64,000 nucleotides of DNA from Uliginosibacterium gangwonense (lineage in GTDB: Bacteria > Pseudomonadota > Gammaproteobacteria > Burkholderiales > Rhodocyclaceae), in assembly GCA_005239635.1 (NCBI GenBank), contig SBBQ01000068.1, positions 1 to 64,000 on the forward strand. The letters run 5' to 3'. How positions within the stretch are numbered: position 1 is the stretch's first letter; each line of letters starts with the position of its first letter. A program made the translations under genes and the position numbers. Positions 9,366 through 17,363 of this stretch are shown here, in pieces. The notes under the pieces are model-generated. The model was not told where the DNA came from and did no database searches. It saw only the letters and a program-made list of their open reading frames with translations.

Positions 9366-9596
9366 ATGGTCATCGTGTTCGATAGTCCTCAAGTGCATGT
9401 GGTTGAATATCCTGGGGTCGAAGGCCTAGAGGTCGTGGACAAACGCAGCGCTCGTATTATGTATATGCGTGAAGGCGTGGCGGATCAGTTTCGTGAACAG
9501 CTGGCCCAGGCCATTGAAACTGAAGATGATGACGTGATGGATGATTTGCTAGATCAGTACACAAGCATGTTGTTGCAGCCGGCGGTTTATCACTAA
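9366..9596 (+). CDS. DUF3567 family protein
   Basis: 76 residues starting MVIVFDSPQVHVVEYPG and containing KRSARIMYMREGVADQF, the hallmark of DUF3567, a small acidic protein family found almost only in betaproteobacteria. Strong ribosome site AGGAGG seven bases before the ATG. It ends just before a strong terminator (9642), so it is a one-gene transcript. Function unknown, useful as a lineage marker. Confidence 0.85.
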   Translation: MVIVFDSPQVHVVEYPGVEGLEVVDKRSARIMYMREGVADQFREQLAQAIETEDDDVMDDLLDQYTSMLLQPAVYH

Positions 9597-9641
9597 CTTG
9601 GATTGCTTGGATAATTGATTGTTGTTTGGGTGATGATTGGC

Positions 9642-9666
9642 AAAAGGCCGCGCATAGCGGCCTTTT
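9642..9666 (+). terminator. Rho-independent terminator after the DUF3567 gene
   Basis: AAAAGGCCGC, loop GCATA, GCGGCCTTTT, followed by another T. Its left arm overlaps a copy of the dispersed motif (ATTGGCAAA, 9636-9644). Confidence 0.85.
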
Positions 9667-9760
9667 TCTTGTGGGGCCGTTTATTGGGCGGTGCTGCAAT
9701 ACTTGCGATGCGCGCGAGCTTGCAGTACAAGGTAGGCGTTTTTTGAATGAGTACAAGTAC

Positions 9761-10312
9761 ATGAGTAAGGCTTTTACGCGCGAATCTGAAGGCGATGAAG
9801 ATGAAGATCAGCCCGAAGGTGGGGCAGGGTTGCCGCCGGGTGCGCGCAATTACATTACGACCCGGGGCCACTTGGTGCTGCGAACAGAGTTGGAGTCTTT
9901 GGTAAAAGTTGAACGCCCGAAGATGGTGGAGGTGGTGTCTTGGGCGGCAGGGAATGGTGACCGTTCGGAAAACGGTGACTACATTTATGGCAAAAAACGA
10001 TTGCGCGAGATTGATCGTCGCATCCGTTTTTTAATGAAACGACTGGAGATTGCTGAAGTTGTGGACCCTGCTGCGCAAGAAAATACCGACCAGGTTTTCT
10101 TTGGCGCCACCGTTGAGTTGGCGGATGAGCAGGGCGAGATACAGTGCTTTCAGATTGTGGGCATCGATGAGGCGGATGCGAGTGCCGGACGGATTTCTTG
10201 GATTGCACCGCTGTCGCGCGCGATTTTAAAAGCACGCGAAGGCGACCAGATTCGCTTTCAAAGCCCGGCCGGTATGCGTGTGCTCGAAGTGGTGGGCATT
10301 CGTTACGAGTAG
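9761..10312 (+). CDS. greB: Transcription elongation factor GreB
   Basis: 183 residues. GreB enters the secondary channel of RNA polymerase and stimulates cleavage of backtracked RNA. The N-terminal coiled coil carries the acidic tip (SWAAGNGDRSENGDYIYGKKRLREIDRRIRFL) and the C-terminal domain has FGATVELAD...ISWIAPLSRAILKAREGD, the FKBP-like part. YIYGKKRLREIDRRI is the GreB rather than GreA form. A short acidic N-terminal extension precedes the coil. I start at ATG 9761 (MSKAFTRES); the frame extends 45 codons upstream through the preceding terminator, which cannot be coding. Confidence 0.93.
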   Translation: MSKAFTRESEGDEDEDQPEGGAGLPPGARNYITTRGHLVLRTELESLVKVERPKMVEVVSWAAGNGDRSENGDYIYGKKRLREIDRRIRFLMKRLEIAEVVDPAAQENTDQVFFGATVELADEQGEIQCFQIVGIDEADASAGRISWIAPLSRAILKAREGDQIRFQSPAGMRVLEVVGIRYE

Positions 10313-10325
10313 TGCATTGTTGAAA

Positions 10326-12122
10326 CTAGGTAGGCTCGTGTGCGTTACTAGTTTGTGGTTCTGGGTCTCCCAACCATACTTCAATGCTCATCTCACCACT
10401 TTGACCTTGATGCGCTTGAATGCTGCCGTGATGTCGTTCGGTAATACGCCTTGCTAATGCCAGATTAATGCCCGTATTGAACTGCCCGTGTCGTCCCTTT
10501 AAGGTTTGAAACGGCTCAAACAATTTGTCTAAGGTGGTGAGTACCGGCGGGCGCGGCAAAACAATACGGAAACCGTTTCGTGCGCTGAGCGTTTGAAGCG
10601 TCAGTTGATTATGCTCACCCACGCCCATTTTCCACGCAAAGTCGAACAGGTGGTCGAGCAGTAGTTGGCAATGCTGGCGATCTGCATAAACCGGCAATAT
10701 GCTTGGGGCCGCGAGTGTGAGTGCTGACTCGTGTTGGCCGCGCTGATTGGTTTGCCGCAGGCTATCTTGTGCCAAGGTAATTAAGTCGAGTGGGCTGGCT
10801 TTTAAGGGTGCGCGCGAGAGGTCGAGTAAGGCCAACAAGTCGTCGATCAGCGTTTCCATATTGCCGCTCGCGCGTTGAATACGTACTAGCGCTTCTTTGC
10901 CAAAGTCGCTGAGTTTGGCTGATTCGTCATCGCGAATGATGCTGGCGAATCCGTGAATGGCGCGCAGCGGCGCGCGTAGATCATGCGAAATGGCATATGA
11001 AAGTTCGACCAGTTCGCGTGCATTACGACGCGTTTCTGCGGTACGCTCTTCAACACGTTGCTCCAGTTCAGCGTTCGTTTGTTCGAGCTGCGCACGCTGT
11101 TGGGCTTGGGTGCGAGCATCTCGATCTAACAACACCAATACCGCCGCTAGTAGCCCGATCAGTAGCGTATCGGCAAGCAATACACGCCACACTTCTCGTT
11201 GCCAACGCGACAAAATCTGTGTTTCCGGAATGCCCACCGTAACAATAAGTGGGTAATTAAGCAGTCTCTGAAAAGCGGTGAGACGAACCACTTCGTCAGC
11301 GGCTTGAGCGTTTGTAAAGCTGCCATCTTTTTGACGCGCAAATTTAAGAAAGACGGGCGAGGTGGCGAGGTTGCCACTCAGCTCGGTTTGACGGAAGGGG
11401 TGGCGAATCAGCAGTTCGTGATCTTCACGAATGATTTCGACAATACTGCCTTCTGGTAAGCCCAAGTCACGATAAAACCCTTCGAAATAAGCTTGGTTGA
11501 GTAGCGCTGCTACTGCACCTGCAATGTGGCCTTGGTTGTCGCGCAGAATGCGACTTATGGGTATTTGCCAATGGTCACTGACTGGGTCGGCCTGGGGGGA
11601 ACCGATGTTGAGATCACCTCCTGGACGCTCAGTGATTGGTGCGATTACGGGCGGGTGTGTGCGTACAAACTCAGGATCCTGGCTCCACGCAAGCGCTTCG
11701 CCGCGTGGGTTGCTAATCATGAGGGTGCGCGTTTGCATCAGGCGCATCGAGGCAGATTGCACCATGCTGTTGAGAACACGTGGCGATACTGTGGCGAGAC
11801 CACCGCGCGCTTCAACGCTGTCACACAATAATTCCAGAGTGCTATCAATTTCACCGAATGTGCGGGCCACGTGCTCTTCAAGTGCGCGAGATAAGCCGAT
11901 GGCCTCGCGCCGTGCAGCGTCAAGGGTTTCTTGTCGCTCAACCCGTAGCAACCAAATAGACCCACCAATTAAGGTGGCTGCAATGAGGCAGCCTAGCAGC
12001 AGCAAGCGGCGACGAAAGCGCACGAGGCTGTCCAAAGGGCTAGCATCGACCTGAATGGGCGATGTTTTGCCCGTGAAGCGGATTAGATGTGTAAAACCCG
12101 ATAGTTTCATTGCCTGTGCCAC
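10326..12122 (-). CDS. Membrane sensor histidine kinase with Cache-like sensor and degenerate ATPase domain
   Basis: 598 residues. A helix near residues 35-58, a periplasmic region of about 260 residues with a double-Cache layout (ISNPRGEALAWS..., VAALLNQAYFEGFYRDLGLP), a second helix near 315-335, a coiled coil, then a HisKA domain with the phospho-acceptor in SYAISHDLRAPLRAIHGFAS. The C-terminal ATPase domain is odd: at the N-box it reads DHLFDFAWKM, without the usual Asn, and I find no DxGxG box before DKLFEPFQTLKG. It may be a weak kinase, a phosphatase or a non-catalytic partner. No response regulator gene adjoins it. Confidence 0.8.
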   Translation of the reverse strand: MAQAMKLSGFTHLIRFTGKTSPIQVDASPLDSLVRFRRRLLLLGCLIAATLIGGSIWLLRVERQETLDAARREAIGLSRALEEHVARTFGEIDSTLELLCDSVEARGGLATVSPRVLNSMVQSASMRLMQTRTLMISNPRGEALAWSQDPEFVRTHPPVIAPITERPGGDLNIGSPQADPVSDHWQIPISRILRDNQGHIAGAVAALLNQAYFEGFYRDLGLPEGSIVEIIREDHELLIRHPFRQTELSGNLATSPVFLKFARQKDGSFTNAQAADEVVRLTAFQRLLNYPLIVTVGIPETQILSRWQREVWRVLLADTLLIGLLAAVLVLLDRDARTQAQQRAQLEQTNAELEQRVEERTAETRRNARELVELSYAISHDLRAPLRAIHGFASIIRDDESAKLSDFGKEALVRIQRASGNMETLIDDLLALLDLSRAPLKASPLDLITLAQDSLRQTNQRGQHESALTLAAPSILPVYADRQHCQLLLDHLFDFAWKMGVGEHNQLTLQTLSARNGFRIVLPRPPVLTTLDKLFEPFQTLKGRHGQFNTGINLALARRITERHHGSIQAHQGQSGEMSIEVWLGDPEPQTSNAHEPT

Positions 12123-12211
12123 GTCCGTGTGCCTTCAATAGGTACTTTGCTGGCGCGCTATATTGCGTGCTTCATCTGTTTCAAATAATAGATAAGTTTG
12201 CAGGGTTACCC

Positions 12212-12238
12212 CTTGAAAAAACTTGGACAGCCCTTATA
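12212..12238 (+). promoter_or_regulatory. Probable heat-shock (sigma-32) promoter of htpG
   Basis: CTTGAAA at 12212-12218 and CCCTTATA at 12231-12238, 12 bases apart, resemble the sigma-32 pattern (CTTGAAA / CCCCATNT). It lies 36 bp before the htpG start, and htpG is a classical heat-shock gene. Confidence 0.55.
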
Positions 12239-12273
12239 CCTAAATGGTTTTCGAAATTCGGAGATTTTATGCA

Positions 12274-14193
12274 ATGAGTACGAGTACTGATTCGGTAAAT
12301 ACAGCCGCAGCGGGGCAAACCCATGCGTTTCAGGCAGAGGTTAAGCAGCTACTGCAATTGATGATTCACTCGCTGTATTCAAACCGTGAAATTTTTCTAC
12401 GCGAGTTGATTTCGAATGCCGCTGATGCATGCGACAAATTGCGCTTTGAGTCGCTTGATCAGCCGAACCTAATTGAGGGCGGCGGCAATTTTAAGATTGG
12501 CATTGCATACGATGCCACGCAGCACACGCTGACGGTGAGCGACAACGGCATTGGTATGACCGAAAGTGAAGCGATTGCGCACTTAGGCACCATTGCCAAA
12601 AGCGGCACGAAAGAGTTTTTTGCGCGATTAACGGGCGACAAACAAAAGGATGCAAACCTGATTGGCCAGTTTGGCGTGGGGTTTTATGCCTCGTTTATCG
12701 TGGCAGATCAGGTTACCGTGGTATCGCGTCGAGCTGGGCAAACTGAGGCGGTGCAATGGCAAAGTAAGGGAGATGGTGAATACACCATTTCTAGCGCCGA
12801 ACGCACTGAGCGCGGTACCGACGTGATATTGCATTTGCGCGACGAACACCATGATCTGTTGAATGGTTGGAAGTTGCGCGAGTTAGTGCGTCGCTACTCT
12901 GATCACATCGTGCAGCCGATCGTGATGAAGAAAGAGGCGTTCAAAGATGGCGAGAGTGAGCAGCAAGCTGAACTTGAAACGGTGAATCAGGCCAGTGCCT
13001 TGTGGGCACGTCCGCGCAATGAACTGACGGACGATGACTACAAAATGTTCTACAAGCATGTCGCGCATGATTATGAAGAGCCTTTGGCTTGGCTGCATGC
13101 GCGCGTTGAAGGGCGGCAAGAATACACGCAGCTGCTGTATATCCCGGCGCATGCACCGTTCGATATGTGGGACCGCCAATCGAGCCATGGTATTAAGTTA
13201 TACGTACGCCGCGTATTTATCATGGACGATGCCGAGCGCCTATTGCCAATGTATTTACGCTTTGTGCGAGGTGTGGTGGATTCGGCTGATTTGCCATTGA
13301 ACGTGTCACGCGAAATCCTGCAAGAAAGCCGGGATATCGACACGATACGTGCGGGTTGTACGAAGAAAGTGTTGGGACTGTTGGAGGAGATGGTTCGTGA
13401 CAAACCAGACGACTACACTCGCTTTTGGGAGCAGTTTGGCCAGGTTTTAAAAGAAGGCGTGGGTGAAGACCAAGCCAATCGTGAGCGTATTGCGGGACTA
13501 CTACGTTTTGCGTCGACACATACGGATAGCGACGTTCAGAGCGTATCAATGGCTGATTACATTAGCCGAATGAAGCCAGGGCAGGACAAGATTTACTACG
13601 TGACCGCCGACGGATTTAACGCAGCTCGAAATAGCCCTCACCTTGAAATCTTCCGCAAAAAAGGCATTGAGGTTTTGCTGCTGAGTGACCGCGTGGATGA
13701 ATGGGTGGTGGGTCACCTATCTGAGTTTGAGGGCAAGGCCTTGGTGTCGGTGAGTAAGGGTGGGCTGGATTTAGGCGAGTTGCAAGACGAGGCGGAAAAA
13801 GCCGAGCAGGCGCAGCAGGACGAAGCCTGCAAGGCGTTAATAGAGCGCATCCAAGCCAGTCTTGGCGAACGTGTAAAGGCGGTGCGGGTGACTCACAGGC
13901 TGACTGAATCACCTGCCTGCTTGGTAGCCGATGAGCATGATATTGGCGCGAATTTAGCGCGATTGCTAAAGGCGGCGGGGCAGACTGCACCGAATATGTG
14001 CCCTATTCTTGAGATCAACCCCAGTCATCCGGTTGTGGAACAACTGGGGCGCCAAGCGGGTGCGTTGTTTGACGATTGGGTTGCCGTGCTGTTTGATCAA
14101 GCTTTGCTAGCAGAAGGGGGAACGCTGGAAGACCCCGCAGGATTTGTAAAGCGTATGAACCAACTATTGCTGGGCATGGGGGCGGTGACTTAA
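12274..14193 (+). CDS. htpG: Molecular chaperone HtpG (bacterial Hsp90)
   Basis: 639 residues, normal length. ATP-dependent dimeric chaperone of the cytoplasm. The N-terminal GHKL ATPase shows [38 protein letters not shown], and [15 protein letters not shown]; the middle domain has [11 protein letters not shown] and [11 protein letters not shown]; the C-terminal dimerisation domain ends [12 protein letters not shown]. The start is the ATG of MSTSTDSVN; ten upstream codons in the same frame overlap the promoter region and are unlikely to be translated. Monocistronic, followed by a long hairpin. Confidence 0.97.
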   Translation: MSTSTDSVNTAAAGQTHAFQAEVKQLLQLMIHSLYSNREIFLRELISNAADACDKLRFESLDQPNLIEGGGNFKIGIAYDATQHTLTVSDNGIGMTESEAIAHLGTIAKSGTKEFFARLTGDKQKDANLIGQFGVGFYASFIVADQVTVVSRRAGQTEAVQWQSKGDGEYTISSAERTERGTDVILHLRDEHHDLLNGWKLRELVRRYSDHIVQPIVMKKEAFKDGESEQQAELETVNQASALWARPRNELTDDDYKMFYKHVAHDYEEPLAWLHARVEGRQEYTQLLYIPAHAPFDMWDRQSSHGIKLYVRRVFIMDDAERLLPMYLRFVRGVVDSADLPLNVSREILQESRDIDTIRAGCTKKVLGLLEEMVRDKPDDYTRFWEQFGQVLKEGVGEDQANRERIAGLLRFASTHTDSDVQSVSMADYISRMKPGQDKIYYVTADGFNAARNSPHLEIFRKKGIEVLLLSDRVDEWVVGHLSEFEGKALVSVSKGGLDLGELQDEAEKAEQAQQDEACKALIERIQASLGERVKAVRVTHRLTESPACLVADEHDIGANLARLLKAAGQTAPNMCPILEINPSHPVVEQLGRQAGALFDDWVAVLFDQALLAEGGTLEDPAGFVKRMNQLLLGMGAVT

Positions 14194-14251
14194 AACGACA
14201 GCGTTTTATCGCTTGTTCAGGTGCCTAATAGACTTGGTTTAAGCGAACCTC

Positions 14252-14300
14252 AATGCACAACGGCTGCAAGGGCATTTTGCCTTTGCAGCCGTTGTGCATT
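14252..14300. terminator. Long hairpin (22-bp stem) between convergent htpG and 14382 gene
   Basis: The arms 14252-14273 and 14279-14300 pair over 22 bp with a single G-T wobble and a 5-nt loop. AATGCACAACGG forms the outer half. There is no T-run, so it may be a bidirectional terminator or an RNA-stabilising element. Confidence 0.6.
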
Positions 14301-14381
14301 ATGGGTATGTTATCGGCTTGGCATCCGTGATAATTCGATCAACACGCGGCTGTTGTGTGGAATATGGCACTCGGCTATTGA

Positions 14382-14858
14382 TTAATCGTTGCGGCTGGGC
14401 TTCTTGCCTTCATGCTTGGGGCGGTGTTGTTTCATGCAATCATGGAATGCAGCGCCATCCTGACCGTTGCATTGCTGATATGCACTCTCCATTTCGTGCA
14501 TGCGTTTTTCACACTTAGCTTTGTCGGGGGCTTTGCTGCAATCCGGTTTCGGCATTTTGTCGTGAATGCATTGCTGCCGCTGATCGGCCGGCGCATCTTT
14601 ACAGGCTGCCTTTGCAGCATGAATGGCCTGACGCATCTCGGCACGTTTGCCGTGATGGGCTTTGTCACAGTCGTGTGTGGGTGCAGTGGGTGGTGTTGGA
14701 GCGTTTGTGCTCGGCGCAACTTTAGGAGCTTCTGTTTTGCCTGTTACGGTTGTTGCGGCATCAGTAGCCGATGCTGTCATGGCAAACCCCGTAGTCAGCA
14801 AACCAGCTAAAAGTAAGCCAACAGATTTTGATCGGGCATTCGATGGAGCTAACTTCAT
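14382..14858 (-). CDS. Exported cysteine- and histidine-rich protein, unknown function
   Basis: 158 residues. Residues 1-32 are a signal peptide (KSVGLLLAGLLTTGFAMTASA). A Pro/Thr/Ala linker follows, then a charged helical region with seven cysteines, six of them in pairs spaced 8-10 residues (CKDAPADQRQQC, CSKAPDKAKC, CNGQDGAAFHDC), and several histidines. This recalls the paired-Cys helical hairpins of PsiF-like periplasmic proteins, but I cannot assign it. Disulphides or metal binding are plausible. Convergent with htpG; the 148 bp to the next gene are AT-rich and otherwise empty. Confidence 0.65.
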   Translation of the reverse strand: MKLAPSNARSKSVGLLLAGLLTTGFAMTASATDAATTVTGKTEAPKVAPSTNAPTPPTAPTHDCDKAHHGKRAEMRQAIHAAKAACKDAPADQRQQCIHDKMPKPDCSKAPDKAKCEKRMHEMESAYQQCNGQDGAAFHDCMKQHRPKHEGKKPSRND

Positions 14859-15046
14859 GGCAGGAATCCTTGCAAGTAATAAATGCGAGTTGCCAGCTTA
14901 GAAGGACTAGATGCGGAAAGTGTGTGCAGAATGTGCTGAAGTGTTACGGCATGTTATGGGGCGGAATGTCTGTATGTAGTGAAGAAACATAATGCTCGGA
15001 CAAATTATTGAATGAGGATCGGGATGTGTCGAAGAGAAAGTTCTCA

Positions 15047-16282
15047 ATGAAAATAGGCATTACGTTTCGTCGAGTTTTTGACTCTTCATTAAGAAACGCA
15101 CAGTACTTTGAAGGCAGAAGATTTGCTTTTGCTATCGTTGCCATCGTCGGCTTCCCTGCCTACTATTTTGTTTGGCATGACCTTATCCCTCAGCCCTATG
15201 AGAATCTCCCTTTAAGGTTGTTAGGTAGTTTGCTCTTTCTCCCTGTGGCTTTTGCTAAGTACTGGCCTCGGAGTTGGCGAAAATATCTCCCTGCATATTG
15301 GTACGTGGTATTGCTCTTCGCACTTCCATTCTTTTTCTCATTTATGTTGCTTAAAAACAATTCTTCCGAAGTCTGGGTGGAATCGATGCTTGTTGCAATA
15401 TTTGTGATGGTGGTTGTTTTAGATTGGTTCATGCTTATCGTTCATTTTATTCTTGGTATTGCGTTGGGGTGGCTGGCGTATGTACAGACAACACATGTAC
15501 CAACAGTGCCACAAGACATGCTTCCACATTTGCCTGTGGTTATTTTTGCAGTACTAATTGGAACGGTTGCAAACTATGCGACTGAGGTGGTGCGTTTGGA
15601 GCAAGAGAGGGCAATGATGGCTACTGCTGGTTACATTGCACATGAACTTCGTACGCCACTTCTAGGCATCAAAAGTGGGGCGCTGGGGCTAATTAAGTTT
15701 TTGCCTGAACTCATTTCTGGCTACTTAAGAGCGAAAGAGGCTGGTCTTGATGTTAAGCCTATACGAGAAGTGCACCTTGCGGATCTCAGGAAGGTGCTAG
15801 CTAGAATTGAATCAGAAGCTGATTATTCAAATGCAATTATTGAAATTCTCATTGCCAATGTCAGGCTAGATTCAATCAGATTGGATGATTGGCATAACTG
15901 CAGTATGCAAGATTGTATTAATGAAGCTGTCAGACGTTATCCGTTTGCGCAAGGGGAGCGTGAAAAGCTATCAATTGCCCCAGAGCTCGACTTTCAATTC
16001 AAGGGATCGAGGCTACTCATGGTGCATGTTCTTTTTAATTTAATTAAGAATGCACTGCGTCACATCCGTTATGCACAAAAAGGACAAATCACTATTTCAT
16101 ACATTAAGGGTCAAGTCAGTAATAAGCTTATATTCCGCGACTCAGGGCCGGGAATTGACCCTGAGGTTTTGCCCCATATATTCAAACGATTCTATTCTTC
16201 ATCTGCTGAAAGCAGCATGATAGGATCAGGGATTGGCTTGGCATTTTGCAAAGATGTGCTTGGCGCATTTGGGGGGGCATAA
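15047..16282 (+). CDS. lqsS: Quorum-sensing sensor kinase, LqsS/CqsS type (C-terminus frameshifted)
   Basis: Membrane sensor of alpha-hydroxyketone signals. From ATG 15047 (alternative TTG 15008) there are about six membrane helices in residues 25-180, then HisKA with GYIAHELRTPLLGIKSGA (His199), N-box NLIKNALRHI, G1 DSGPGI and G2 GSGIGLAFCKDVLGAFGG. As written, the frame ends at 16282 right after a G7 run. The next frame continues IICHSVKGVYTEFELTIPKL to a TGA at 16347 that overlaps the lqsR ATG by ATGA. So the ancestral gene ended at 16347 and an indel in the G-run removed the last strand of the ATPase domain. Legionella LqsS and Janthinobacterium JqsS are the nearest described types. Confidence 0.85.
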   Translation: MKIGITFRRVFDSSLRNAQYFEGRRFAFAIVAIVGFPAYYFVWHDLIPQPYENLPLRLLGSLLFLPVAFAKYWPRSWRKYLPAYWYVVLLFALPFFFSFMLLKNNSSEVWVESMLVAIFVMVVVLDWFMLIVHFILGIALGWLAYVQTTHVPTVPQDMLPHLPVVIFAVLIGTVANYATEVVRLEQERAMMATAGYIAHELRTPLLGIKSGALGLIKFLPELISGYLRAKEAGLDVKPIREVHLADLRKVLARIESEADYSNAIIEILIANVRLDSIRLDDWHNCSMQDCINEAVRRYPFAQGEREKLSIAPELDFQFKGSRLLMVHVLFNLIKNALRHIRYAQKGQITISYIKGQVSNKLIFRDSGPGIDPEVLPHIFKRFYSSSAESSMIGSGIGLAFCKDVLGAFGGA

Positions 16283-16347
16283 TTTGCCACTCAGTCAAAG
16301 GCGTATATACAGAATTTGAGTTAACAATTCCAAAGCTAGAATTATGA
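16271..16347 (+). other. Poly-G tract (G7) and out-of-frame true C-terminus of the sensor kinase
   Basis: G run at 16271-16277. With seven Gs the protein ends FGGA-stop; with five or eight Gs it reads through 23 more codons (GIICHSVKGVYTEFELTIPK...) to 16347. The ATGA overlap with the next gene and the family-like sequence GxIxCxSxxGxYTEF show that the longer frame is the original. Either phase variation, a fixed mutation or a sequencing error. Confidence 0.8.
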
Positions 16348-17363
16348 CCAAATATCAGATTCAGCCGTTCTATTACCCTACAACAGTCATCTTTGTTGAT
16401 GACAGTGCTGATTTTTTAGCTAATTTGTGTCTGCAGTTAAATAGCAACTTGGCTTTTCGTAGGTTCCATTCTCCGCATGATGCGTTGATAGCTATAAATG
16501 GCTCTTGTGTCAGCTCTACTTCAATAGATGATTTCTTCTCCCTGTACAATTCACGAGAAGACGATTTAATGGGACAGCATGTTATCAACGTCAGTTTGGG
16601 GCGAATACATCGAGAGGTTCACAACGACCAACGCTTTGAACAGGTTTCCGTTGTTGTTGTGGATTACGATATGCCGGATATGAACGGACTCGAATTCTGT
16701 AGGGGGATACACAATCCAAATATCAAGAAAATATTATTAACGGGGGTGGCAGATGAAAAAATTGCGGTACAGGCTTTCAACGAAGGAATAATCAATAGCT
16801 TTATCAGGAAGCACGATGTCGATGCGGTCGGCATTCTTGGTAATGCAATCCGTGAAATGCAAAACCAATATTTTGGACAGCTTGAACAGAAACTATCTGA
16901 TGCTTTGTCTGTTGGGTCCCATCTTTTCTTGAGCGACTCAAAATTCGCACAGCGCGTTAGAGAAATTAAGGTTTCTTTAGGAATTGTTGAACATTACATA
17001 GTTTGTGAGCCTGAGGGCTTGTTAATGCTCGATGGAGAAGGGCGGTCGTATTTGTTAATGGTAAGGACAGCTGAACAATATCGGGCTGACTATGAGATAG
17101 CATATGATCAGAATGCGCCGCTGGACATTCTGAATCAATTGAGACGAGGGGTTGCATTACCCTATTTTGAACGCGATCAAGATAACTTCTCTCCATCCTA
17201 TACCGAAAATTTGCCCAAAATGTTTGCGGCAGAGGAGTTTGAGGGAAAGCACTGGTATATGTATTCGGTTATTGATAGACCAGCCGCGTTTAATTTGAAG
17301 TATGTGACGAGTTACAACGATTTTCTTACGCGGCTGGATGATCAGGTCAAAGCACTAAATTAG
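16344..17363 (+). CDS. lqsR: Response regulator, LqsR type
   Basis: 339 residues, almost exactly the length of Legionella LqsR. The receiver domain is extended: TVIFVDDSADFLANL near residues 14-28 gives the acidic pocket, a long insert follows, then VVVVDYDMPDMNGLEFC with the phospho-acceptor Asp107, KKILLTGVADEKIAVQAFNEG and FIRKH. The remaining 170 residues show no helix-turn-helix or known output domain I can recognise, as in LqsR. Its start overlaps the restored stop of lqsS (ATGA), so the two are coupled; its stop overlaps the stop of the synthase gene on the other strand by two or three bases. Confidence 0.88.
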   Translation: MTKYQIQPFYYPTTVIFVDDSADFLANLCLQLNSNLAFRRFHSPHDALIAINGSCVSSTSIDDFFSLYNSREDDLMGQHVINVSLGRIHREVHNDQRFEQVSVVVVDYDMPDMNGLEFCRGIHNPNIKKILLTGVADEKIAVQAFNEGIINSFIRKHDVDAVGILGNAIREMQNQYFGQLEQKLSDALSVGSHLFLSDSKFAQRVREIKVSLGIVEHYIVCEPEGLLMLDGEGRSYLLMVRTAEQYRADYEIAYDQNAPLDILNQLRRGVALPYFERDQDNFSPSYTENLPKMFAAEEFEGKHWYMYSVIDRPAAFNLKYVTSYNDFLTRLDDQVKALN

